Shown piece by piece: positions 1-5,402 of a stretch of 7,214 nucleotides of DNA. The DNA comes from Phycisphaeraceae bacterium. GTDB taxonomy: Bacteria > Planctomycetota > Phycisphaerae > Phycisphaerales > UBA1924. Position 1 is the first letter of the stretch, and each line of letters begins with the position of its first letter. The translations under genes and the position numbers were made by a program. Under the pieces are notes generated by a model. It searched no databases and was not told the DNA's origin. It saw only the letters and a program-made list of their open reading frames with translations. The stretch is from positions 1 through 7,214 of the forward strand of contig WUAK01000145.1 of assembly GCA_009827205.1 (NCBI GenBank). Direction: 5' to 3'.

Positions 1-914
1 ATCCCTTCTGTCACGGCGGGCTCGCCCATCGAATGGCTGATGTGATCTTCTGGGTACAGGAATGCCCAGAGCGACATGGCGTTCGTCAAAGCCTGCCAAT
101 CATCCACAGCGATCGGGTCGGTCGCAGGACCAATCGGCCCGCCCCCATTTCCTCCTCCGCCGATCGCTGTTGCCAGTACGCCGACATCCACGGCATCAAC
201 TTCCTGATTTCCATCGAGGTCGCCGCCCACTGGCTCGCCGCCTGAGTTCACCTCGTTCATCAGAACCACAACATCCGCCGAATCGGCGTCAGCATCCTGG
301 TCAATGTCGCCCCAGACGAGCCCCTCTGGTGTGATGACGGGGAGCAGACCATCGATCGGTTCTGAGCGGCGGCTTAGTACCTCACCAGTAGCCGCATTGA
401 ACCAGTGCGTGCGGTCAACCGGGATGCCCTGCAGGTCGAGCGCCATGCCGGCAACGACTAGGAGTGGCGTGCCGTCGTCAAGGTACGTAAGCGGTGTTTG
501 CACAGCCATCCCGAACCGGTCGCCGTTAGCGCCCCCGACTGAGTAAAGAAGCGTGCCATCTACTCCCGAGTAGACGTACGCCCTACCTAGCGTCCCTTTA
601 CCAATACCTGCACGCGGGGCCGTCACGACGAGGTCGGGTGTCCCATCGGCATCAATGTCGGGCAGGACCTCGACGACAAATCCGAAGGCGTCGTTAGGAA
701 CACCCGTAGCGAGCTGGTACAAGATTGTTGAGTCCGCTCCGTTGTAGACGGTCACCAATCCTGTGGTCGGGTTTGAGAGATTGACACCGAAGACGCTGTG
801 GATCTCGTCATCCACCCCGTCGTTGTTGACATCCACGAGAGCCGCCTGGGATAGGGCTTCTTGGCATGTGATAAGAAGTACACCGAATACGAGAGAACGA
901 ATAGCATGGGACAT
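1..914 (-). CDS. Secreted FG-GAP-like / dockerin-like protein, C-terminus cut by window edge
   Basis: An open frame of 304 codons runs from ATG at 914 off the left edge without a stop. Residues 1-23 look like a Sec signal peptide (hydrophobic SLVFGVLLIT, then a small-residue site near LSQA). Residues 26-180 hold FG-GAP-like units: Asp-rich loops (DVNNDGVDD at 28-36, DIDADGTPD at 86-94), then short beta stretches such as LVVTAP and AYVYSG; this style forms beta-propeller blades in surface proteins. Residues 203-250 carry two dockerin-like calcium loops, DIDQDADADSADV and DLDGNQEVDAVDV, then a Gly-rich linker. Such proteins are exported and thought to serve at the cell surface or in the secretome; the exact role is unknown and no catalytic domain is visible. 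A GTG at 920, seven bases after GGAG, is an alternative start adding two residues. Its codon use is GC-rich compared with the intergenic DNA upstream. Confidence 0.8.
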   Translation of the reverse strand, partial: MSHAIRSLVFGVLLITCQEALSQAALVDVNNDGVDDEIHSVFGVNLSNPTTGLVTVYNGADSTILYQLATGVPNDAFGFVVEVLPDIDADGTPDLVVTAPRAGIGKGTLGRAYVYSGVDGTLLYSVGGANGDRFGMAVQTPLTYLDDGTPLLVVAGMALDLQGIPVDRTHWFNAATGEVLSRRSEPIDGLLPVITPEGLVWGDIDQDADADSADVVVLMNEVNSGGEPVGGDLDGNQEVDAVDVGVLATAIGGGGNGGGPIGPATDPIAVDDWQALTNAMSLWAFLYPEDHISHSMGEPAVTEG

Positions 915-972
915 GCTCACAACATGGCTCCGTGTAAAATGCATGACTTGCGACTATATCTGCTTCCAGAAT

Positions 973-999
973 CTATCATAGTTCTGTATACTTTGATAG
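973..999. repeat. Inverted repeat CTATCA-N15-TGATAG over the putative promoter
   Basis: CTATCA at 973-978 and TGATAG at 994-999 are perfect inverted copies with 15 bases between them, covering the proposed -10 element. It could be an operator, but six-base arms can arise by chance in AT-rich DNA. Confidence 0.3.
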
Positions 1000-1012
1000 T
1001 GTGAACTGTCTA
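985..1012 (-). promoter_or_regulatory. Putative sigma-70-like promoter for the left-edge secreted protein
   Basis: On the minus strand TAGACA (1012-1007, five of six matches to TTGACA) is followed after 16 bases by TATACA (990-985). This would give a leader of roughly 60-70 bases before ATG 914. An inverted repeat lies over the -10 region. Pattern match only; planctomycete promoters are poorly defined. Confidence 0.35.
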
Positions 1013-1441
1013 TTACACATTTTTAGCGCTATTCACAGACACTGAATCCTAACTCCGTGACAATACATAGGCATATCGCTTCATTGCTTTATATATCGTC
1101 GCGAGTATGCATAAGCGAGTGTTTTCTTGCAAGACATTTATATAGCGATGACGACTAGTTTTTGAGATCGCTATTCAGCACAGCATTGTGGCGATTGCCG
1201 AACCGCAACGACCATAGACAACAATTACAAGGACAACTTGCTGATGATACCACAGCATTGGGTTCGTTAAGCCGACATGATGCCTAGATTCGGGCGAAGC
1301 GATTTTGTTTCGGCGAGTTAGATTTTTCGCTAGCTAGTACATTATTCTAGGGCATTAGCTGCCTGGCGAGCCTTGGAAGCAACTCGTAGCGCACTAACAG
1401 TCAGTGGTGTATTACCTGGCAATCTGCAATACTTACGTGAA

Positions 1442-1483
1442 TCGGGGCGAGAGGATTTGAACCTCCGACCTTCTCGTCCCGAA
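1442..1483 (-). tRNA. tRNA-Pro(CGG) 3'-half remnant, probable attachment-site (att) footprint
   Basis: Read on the minus strand, the segment gives an anticodon loop TTCGGGA (1483-1477, anticodon CGG), the 3' anticodon strand CGAGA, variable loop AGGTC, a full T arm (GGAGG, TTCAAAT, CCTCT; one G-T pair), the 3' acceptor strand CGCCCCG (1449-1443) and discriminator A73 at 1442. CCA is not encoded. The 5' half is absent: bases before 1483 do not supply the matching TCTCG stem, a D arm or the CGGGGCG acceptor strand. Loss of identity exactly at the anticodon loop is the classic mark of tyrosine-integrase insertion into a tRNA gene, which leaves a duplicate 3' end at the far side of the island. 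It cannot make a functional tRNA alone. With this polarity the inserted DNA should lie to the right and the old chromosome to the left. Confidence 0.8.
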
Positions 1484-1577
1484 ATCTCTACTGAACAACG
1501 TTCGATTCGGCTCGATGTATAGAACTACACACAATTTACACACCAGCTCAGCCCATTGCAATCCACATCAATCAGAT

Positions 1578-1605
1578 GCATGCCTTGATTTTTATACTGG
1601 TATGC
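1578..1605. repeat. Inverted repeat downstream of the GDPD gene
   Basis: GCATGCC (1578-1584) can pair with GGTATGC (1599-1605) to form a seven-pair stem (one G-T) with a 14-base AT-rich loop. It lies about 50 bases past the GDPD stop codon. No T-run follows on either strand, so it is at best a weak terminator or RNA-stabilising hairpin. Confidence 0.3.
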
Positions 1606-1626
1606 GAGCACTGTTTCCGGAGACAA

Positions 1627-1640
1627 TTATGATTTCATAA
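1627..1640. repeat. 14-base perfect palindrome just after the GDPD stop
   Basis: TTATGATTTCATAA reads the same on both strands (TTATGA, TT, TCATAA). It sits 11 bases beyond the GDPD stop codon. It could be a protein-binding site or a short hairpin; it lacks the GC stem and U-run of an intrinsic terminator. Confidence 0.3.
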
Positions 1641-1651
1641 CAGAGCAACGC

Positions 1652-2737
1652 TTACTGCTCGATCGCAGACTCAATGCAATCAGACATGATCGCATCGAAG
1701 TTATTGCTCCGAAAGAACCCCGTCTCCTCAGATGCGGTTCTGAACTTGCTCTGGTCTGGAGCCAATACCGGCCGACCCTCATAGTCTTCACTGAATCTGC
1801 TGTCTCGGAATGTAAACGCGTGCATGTCCAAATTCAGCTCGTCCATTATCTCAGCACAGTTAATCTGCTTAACTGTAATCAGATGCCACCACATAAGCTT
1901 CCAACCATGCACTATCTGCATCCCACGACCACCAACGTGAACAGACAGGAAGTCTCTCAGATCCATCGCGGATTCGATGTGCTCGATATCGAGTATTACA
2001 GGGTTCGCGCTGGTAACCAGGCCTGGCTCGCAGCTTAAGAGTTGACTTTTTTTGAATTCCGAGATCAGTGGAATCGAAACGAAGCTATCCATAACAACGC
2101 TGTCAAATGACTGAAGCCAGTGGCTTTCTGGGTGTTCGAGTTCACCCGCCTCGACAAGCTCATTCACCACAAGCCCAGCAACCTTATCGATTTCCTCGGA
2201 TGTTAGATACTTAGCATTCGTCTTTACTTCTGTGTACAAGACTAAGTCCGAACGCTCATGTCTCAGCTCATCAAACAAGTCTAGAGCCTGTTCATAGCTG
2301 CATATCCGGAGTTCCGGATTTGCAATCGCATCAACTTCTGCAGTAGCACACGAACCGCGTTGTAACACAGTAAGCACTTGCAACTCATCCATCGTGAAGT
2401 CTCGGGTCAACCATACACGCTCGCCGTCAATAACAACGGCACGATCTGGATACTCGCTATTCAGCTGATTCTCACCAATAAGGCGGTTGAGTTCCCAATC
2501 ATGAAAGACTGCTAATTGATGATCAGCAGTTAAGATCAGATCGAGCTCGATACCGTCTGCACCGAGCTCGATAGCGTGCCGGAACCCCGCGATCGTGTTC
2601 TCCCCCCAGTGTCCCGGAGCGCCACGGTGCCCGATCACCAGCATTCCCTCTGCATTGGGTTCGTTCCCCTGAGCAGACCAGCCTAGAAAAACCACCAGAA
2701 CAGCAAAGACCTGAAAATGCAACTTGGTGTATATCAT
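1652..2737 (-). CDS. Exported glycerophosphodiester phosphodiesterase (GDPD family)
   Basis: A 361-residue member of the GDPD family (TIM barrel), which hydrolyses glycerophosphodiesters to sn-glycerol 3-phosphate and an alcohol. The N-terminus is a signal peptide (hydrophobic FQVFAVLVVFLGW at 8-20, likely cut near AQG-N), so it should act in the periplasm or be secreted like GlpQ. Diagnostic motifs: H37-R38-G39, then E46-N47-T48, the metal-binding E64-x-D66 pair, H79-D80, and E170-x-K172 in YTEVKT. The first 80 residues match the family pattern very well; the C-terminal half, including MHAFTF and FDAIMSDC, is more diverged. The start at 2737 gives a proper signal peptide but has no clear Shine-Dalgarno. 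It is transcribed divergently from the XRE gene across 83 bases. Its codons look AT-richer than those of phnE. In context it is a phosphorus-acquisition enzyme beside the phosphonate genes. The preferred diester cannot be told from sequence. Confidence 0.93.
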   Translation of the reverse strand: MIYTKLHFQVFAVLVVFLGWSAQGNEPNAEGMLVIGHRGAPGHWGENTIAGFRHAIELGADGIELDLILTADHQLAVFHDWELNRLIGENQLNSEYPDRAVVIDGERVWLTRDFTMDELQVLTVLQRGSCATAEVDAIANPELRICSYEQALDLFDELRHERSDLVLYTEVKTNAKYLTSEEIDKVAGLVVNELVEAGELEHPESHWLQSFDSVVMDSFVSIPLISEFKKSQLLSCEPGLVTSANPVILDIEHIESAMDLRDFLSVHVGGRGMQIVHGWKLMWWHLITVKQINCAEIMDELNLDMHAFTFRDSRFSEDYEGRPVLAPDQSKFRTASEETGFFRSNNFDAIMSDCIESAIEQ

Positions 2738-2820
2738 GCATAGAAGATACCGACCTAGGATTTGTGACGCCCCCCAGGATCGGTCTGAGATATCTTTAAC
2801 CGCACACTCACAGAACTTTC
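2738..2820. promoter_or_regulatory. Divergent intergenic region (GDPD / XRE-cupin) with imperfect inverted repeat
   Basis: These 83 bases must hold the promoters of both divergent genes. ACCGA at 2749-2753 and TCGGT at 2780-2784 form an inverted repeat that extends imperfectly inward (CCTAGGA against CCAGGA). A TTTGTGAC stretch and a TATCTTTAAC stretch upstream of 2821 could be plus-strand promoter parts, but no clean -35/-10 pair is visible. Neither gene has a recognisable ribosome binding site. Autoregulation by the XRE protein here is an inference from family habit. Confidence 0.4.
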
Positions 2821-3402
2821 ATGAACCTAATAGAACTCGCAGCCAATCTGAAGGCAACACGACTTGACAAGGGCATGACTCTTGAGGACGTTGCCTCTCG
2901 TGCAGGGCTTACAAGAAGCTGGCTTTCGAAGGTTGAAAACTTTCGCGTGACACCATCCCTGCCCGCATTGGCGAGCATCAGTCAGGCACTCGGAGTCACC
3001 CTCTCTGAGCTATTCGAGGGTATCGATGCTCAGCCCGCATTCGTCGTAACTCGCAAGGGAGAAGGCCAAGAGATCAGACGAGATGAAGACATCTCGAATC
3101 TCGCGTACGAATCTCTCGCGCACGGCAGACCCTCTCGCAACATGGATCCATTTGTTATTACAGTTCCGAAAGGAACCAAACGCCCCCAACTCTCACATGG
3201 TGGAGAGGAGTTTGTTTACATCCTAGATGGGGCGATCGAATTCAGCTTTGCAGACGAGAGAATCAAACTTTCGAAGGGGGACAGTGCTTATCTAAATGGT
3301 TCTGTGCCTCACACCGTCAGGTGTACCTCGCCAAAGGCTGCAAAACTACTGACAGTTTACTACGGCATCGGTGAAGAATACGACTCAACGATGAACAAGT
3401 AA
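2821..3402 (+). CDS. XRE-family transcriptional regulator with C-terminal cupin sensor domain
   Basis: A 193-residue cytoplasmic DNA-binding protein. Residues 6-61 are a HTH_3/XRE domain, with recognition-helix region LTRSWLSKVEN at 30-40 and the typical ALGVTLSELF ending at 56-65. Residues 105-182 are a single cupin domain: H126, E130 and G137 in the first motif (SHGGEEFVYILDG) and G153, P163 and H164 in the second. One of the usual cupin metal histidines is absent, as is common in regulators that use the cupin to bind small molecules. Length is normal for the XRE-cupin class. It starts 84 bases from the divergent GDPD gene and its TAA abuts the stop codon of the convergent dehydrogenase with no gap. 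It probably controls the phosphonate cluster or GDPD, sensing a pathway compound; ligand and targets are inferred from position only. There is no clear Shine-Dalgarno before ATG 2821. Confidence 0.93.
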   Translation: MNLIELAANLKATRLDKGMTLEDVASRAGLTRSWLSKVENFRVTPSLPALASISQALGVTLSELFEGIDAQPAFVVTRKGEGQEIRRDEDISNLAYESLAHGRPSRNMDPFVITVPKGTKRPQLSHGGEEFVYILDGAIEFSFADERIKLSKGDSAYLNGSVPHTVRCTSPKAAKLLTVYYGIGEEYDSTMNK

Positions 3403-4620
3403 CTAGACGAACTCGACTTCGCTAGCGGCTCGGCGGAGTAGCCCGAGCGTACTGTCAGCGTCCAATCTTCTGGGATTATTTGCAACCCTCACCGGATCGA
3501 TCGTTTCTGCAAAGTTCGCAAGCAGTTTGCCAGTTGTCTCAAAAGCCCCGAGCGAAGGCTCGAGCCCGAGACTGCCCAACAAACCCTTGAAATAGCAGGT
3601 AACATCGTCTGCGTGAATCCCAAGATAACTGCAAGCCTCGTCTACCCGAGATGTTACCCATTCTGGTCCACGCTCATCGAGGCAATCTGATGAAGTGACA
3701 CCCGCGTTCCAACGCGAGATCTCACCGATTGTGAGCGCTACCGCGTGACCGTGCGCAATTCCATAGTGCTGCGTGAGTTGATAGGAAAGAGCGTGCGCTG
3801 CTGTTGTTTTGCTGATATTTATGGCGTGACCTGCTAGATGCGCTCCCACCAACATCATCCGGCGCGATGTGGAATCAGCCTCAACAACGCTCGGAATAAG
3901 ATGCTCGGCGATCAATCCCAGCGCCAATCTGGCATACTCAAGGGATCTCTCAGTTGAGCTCACCGCCCACATAGACTCTATCGCCTGGCAGAGAGCATCC
4001 AGCCCGCTGCAAGCAGCGATTGTCGCCGGCATCACAGTGTGGAACCGCTCATCAAGCACCACAGCAAATGGCTTGAGTTCAGGATGGGCAACTGACACTT
4101 TCTTTCCGTCTACATAGATCGCCGCAAAGTGTGTGGCTTCGCTCCCAGTACCAGAAGTCGTCGGCACAGCAATCAACGGGACTGGTTGCGCGTTCTCAAG
4201 CCCAACGCCGCGAGAGAGGTTTGGGATCAATGGCGGTTGTGCACAAGAGAGAGCCACGACCTTGGCCACATCACACGCGGAGCCACCTCCAATTGCTACA
4301 ACACCATCACAGCCGCCACTCGCAGCCTCTAGTGCTGCCTGGGCGGCATCATCACTTGTTGGATTTGGAGTAAACCTGTCGAAGAAGACCGGTGAGAATC
4401 CAGCCAACAGGCTGACCAGTGCTCCCTCAAGTTCGGCTGCACGCAGAGCGCCGGTGTCAACGACGACCATCGGCTTCTTTATGCACGCTCGCCCGAGAAG
4501 CCGGGGTAGCTGGTACAAATCGCACGCGAGAGACTGACCGCCGTGCTCCAGAATCTCGCCGCTTCCCTCAGCAATCGAGCGTAGTAGCGATTCCTTGTAT
4601 GTACTCGCTACAGAGTCCAT
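3403..4620 (-). CDS. Iron-family alcohol dehydrogenase, likely hydroxyethylphosphonate dehydrogenase / phosphonoacetaldehyde reductase
   Basis: A 405-residue group III (Fe-ADH) dehydrogenase, somewhat longer than the usual 370-390. Residues 111-120 (GGGSACDVAK) are the NAD(P)-binding glycine motif and 153-161 (PTTSGTGSE) the second nucleotide-site motif. Metal ligands: D208, H276 (in KTTAAHALSY) and H290 (in GIAHGH) are present, but the position normally held by His in DALxHAIE is Q212 (LDALCQAIES). As I recall the family, that glutamine and the KTTAAHALSY segment are features of phosphonoacetaldehyde reductases (cd08182-type). The reaction would be 2-hydroxyethylphosphonate to or from phosphonoacetaldehyde with NAD(P)H. 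Its ATG overlaps the phosphonatase stop by one base (TGATG), so the two are translationally coupled, which supports a shared substrate. With importer genes and no phosphonate biosynthesis gene in view, the oxidative, catabolic direction is more likely. Alternative: removal of the acetaldehyde released by the phosphonatase. The family is certain, the substrate is inferred. Confidence 0.85.
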   Translation of the reverse strand: MDSVASTYKESLLRSIAEGSGEILEHGGQSLACDLYQLPRLLGRACIKKPMVVVDTGALRAAELEGALVSLLAGFSPVFFDRFTPNPTSDDAAQAALEAASGGCDGVVAIGGGSACDVAKVVALSCAQPPLIPNLSRGVGLENAQPVPLIAVPTTSGTGSEATHFAAIYVDGKKVSVAHPELKPFAVVLDERFHTVMPATIAACSGLDALCQAIESMWAVSSTERSLEYARLALGLIAEHLIPSVVEADSTSRRMMLVGAHLAGHAINISKTTAAHALSYQLTQHYGIAHGHAVALTIGEISRWNAGVTSSDCLDERGPEWVTSRVDEACSYLGIHADDVTCYFKGLLGSLGLEPSLGAFETTGKLLANFAETIDPVRVANNPRRLDADSTLGLLRRAASEVEFV

Positions 4621-5321
4621 CAGCCTGCTGCTCCGGCAAGACTCAACCCAAGGTGTGGCAGCAGTTCATCGAGACTGTTAACAGCGATAACACCTTCGTA
4701 ATTTTGGTATTCATCTTTGGTGCGCTGGCAAAGAATAGCAGCGACGAGGCCGCACCCCGCGTTCAGCCCCTGTTCGATATCGCTAACGCTGTCGCCGACC
4801 TTGCAGACCGTTGATGAATCTGATACTCCAACCCTGTCCATCAGGACCTCGATCATGTCAGGGGCGGGTCGGCCGTTCTCGACCTCATCGCTCGCAACAC
4901 TCGCATCAAGCATCCCGTCCCATCCAAGACGATCAACAATCGTGTCGAGAGTCAGGCGATCGAAGCCAGTATCGATAGCAACCTTGATCCCCTCTTCACG
5001 CAATAACCGAAAAACCCGTGAGGTACCAGGCACCTCGGCAACTCCCGACCCGGTCTTGTAGTGATCCACGACGATCTGCTGAAAGCGTGTGTGGACCTCG
5101 TCTGATCGTGATCTCAAAGAGTCATCCCGTGAGAACTTATCGAGCAACGACCGGATTGCAAGCGGCTTTGGCATCCCCATCACCGGATCGACCGCCTCAA
5201 GCGTGATGTCGCATCCGAAATCCGCGAGAGCCTTCTGCACCGAAGAAGCGACGGCGTTGTCCTCGTCCCTGACCGTTGTCCCAGCCATGTCGAACACAAC
5301 CATGCTGCACCAGCGTTCCAT
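4620..5321 (-). CDS. PhnX-like phosphonatase (HAD superfamily phosphonoacetaldehyde hydrolase-like)
   Basis: A 233-residue cytoplasmic HAD hydrolase predicted to cleave the C-P bond of phosphonoacetaldehyde or a close analogue, giving an aldehyde and phosphate. From ATG 5321: nucleophile D11 in FDMAGTTV (the DxAGT form typical of phosphonatases, not DxDGT), K52 in MGMPKP, T118 in DTGFD, R151 in GRPAPD (Arg in place of the usual HAD Lys) and D177/D181 in GDSVSD. D11 and K52 are 41 residues apart, exactly as the nucleophile Asp12 and Schiff-base Lys53 of Bacillus cereus PhnX. Overall it resembles the phosphonatase-like clade (TIGR03351, proposed HpnX) more than classical PhnX, so the substrate may be a variant. 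The frame is open from an ATG at 5378, but the shorter start is preferred because AAAGGAGG lies eight bases before it and the extra 19 residues look non-conserved. It is coupled to the downstream dehydrogenase by TGATG. Confidence 0.85.
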   Translation of the reverse strand: MERWCSMVVFDMAGTTVRDEDNAVASSVQKALADFGCDITLEAVDPVMGMPKPLAIRSLLDKFSRDDSLRSRSDEVHTRFQQIVVDHYKTGSGVAEVPGTSRVFRLLREEGIKVAIDTGFDRLTLDTIVDRLGWDGMLDASVASDEVENGRPAPDMIEVLMDRVGVSDSSTVCKVGDSVSDIEQGLNAGCGLVAAILCQRTKDEYQNYEGVIAVNSLDELLPHLGLSLAGAAG

Positions 5322-5329
5322 GGGCGAAA

Positions 5330-5337
5330 CCTCCTTT
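5330..5337 (-). promoter_or_regulatory. Strong Shine-Dalgarno deciding the phosphonatase start
   Basis: AAAGGAGG on the minus strand, eight bases before ATG 5321. It is the only near-perfect ribosome binding site in the window and rules against the upstream ATG at 5378, which lies 5' of the proposed promoter spacer. Confidence 0.85.
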
Positions 5338-5346
5338 AACACGGGC

Positions 5347-5375
5347 AAGCTAGAGCAATGTTTCTTCTGAGTCAA
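5347..5375 (-). promoter_or_regulatory. Putative internal promoter for the phosphonatase-dehydrogenase pair
   Basis: TTGACT (5375-5370) and TAGCTT (5352-5347) on the minus strand are 17 bases apart, an ideal sigma-70 spacing, with five of six -35 matches and the key T, A and final T of the -10. It would start a short transcript ahead of the strong ribosome binding site, allowing expression apart from phnDE. Confidence 0.4.
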
Positions 5376-5400
5376 CACGCTGGTTGATGAAGAAAGCGTG
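5376..5400. repeat. Perfect inverted repeat CACGCT-N13-AGCGTG between phnE and the phosphonatase gene
   Basis: CACGCT (5376-5381) and AGCGTG (5395-5400) are exact inverted copies with 13 bases between. The repeat begins two bases after the phnE stop and abuts the proposed -35 box. It could be an operator for the XRE-cupin regulator or a weak hairpin that limits read-through from phnE; no U-run follows. Confidence 0.45.
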
Positions 5401-5402
5401 AG

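Larger units (their letters stand above)
915..1651. other. Gene-free region between the secreted protein and the GDPD gene
   Basis: About 740 bases with no open frame that looks coding on either strand; the composition is visibly more AT-rich than the left gene and the phosphonate cluster. It contains the putative promoter near 985-1012, the tRNA-Pro 3' fragment at 1442-1483, and two short inverted repeats at 1578-1605 and 1627-1640 downstream of the GDPD stop. The stretch 1013-1440 holds only short, imperfect repeats (for example CACAGCATTG at about 1180 and 1251) that I cannot assign. It resembles degraded DNA at the edge of an insertion. Confidence 0.6.

Noticed and set aside
850..914. Lipoprotein signal in the left-edge protein (LITC at residues 14-17)
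   Set aside because: Thr before the Cys is not a usual lipobox residue, and a normal signal-peptidase site follows near residue 23.
1380..1400. GTAGCGCACT resembling a tRNA D arm
   Set aside because: It is on the plus strand, opposite to the tRNA fragment, and the flanks do not fold into a tRNA arm.
1484..1651. tRNA-Pro interrupted by an intron, with its 5' half further right
   Set aside because: I searched by eye for the expected acceptor, D-arm and anticodon-stem partners up to the GDPD gene and found none, and saw no group I intron core.
2738..2820. Pho box in the divergent promoter region
   Set aside because: No pair of CTGTCAT-like repeats at the required 11-base spacing; CTGTGAG on the minus strand is a single weak match.
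3428..3448. Hairpin GCTCGG/CCGAGC as a terminator between the convergent genes
   Set aside because: It lies inside the dehydrogenase coding region and has no U-run on either strand.
4133..4537. Plus-strand open frames opposite the Fe-dehydrogenase
   Set aside because: Several overlapping frames are open at once here, all antisense to conserved motifs of the dehydrogenase; none resembles a protein family.
5322..5378. ATG 5378 as the phosphonatase start
   Set aside because: The extra 19 residues are not family-like, and AAAGGAGG sits at ideal distance from ATG 5321.
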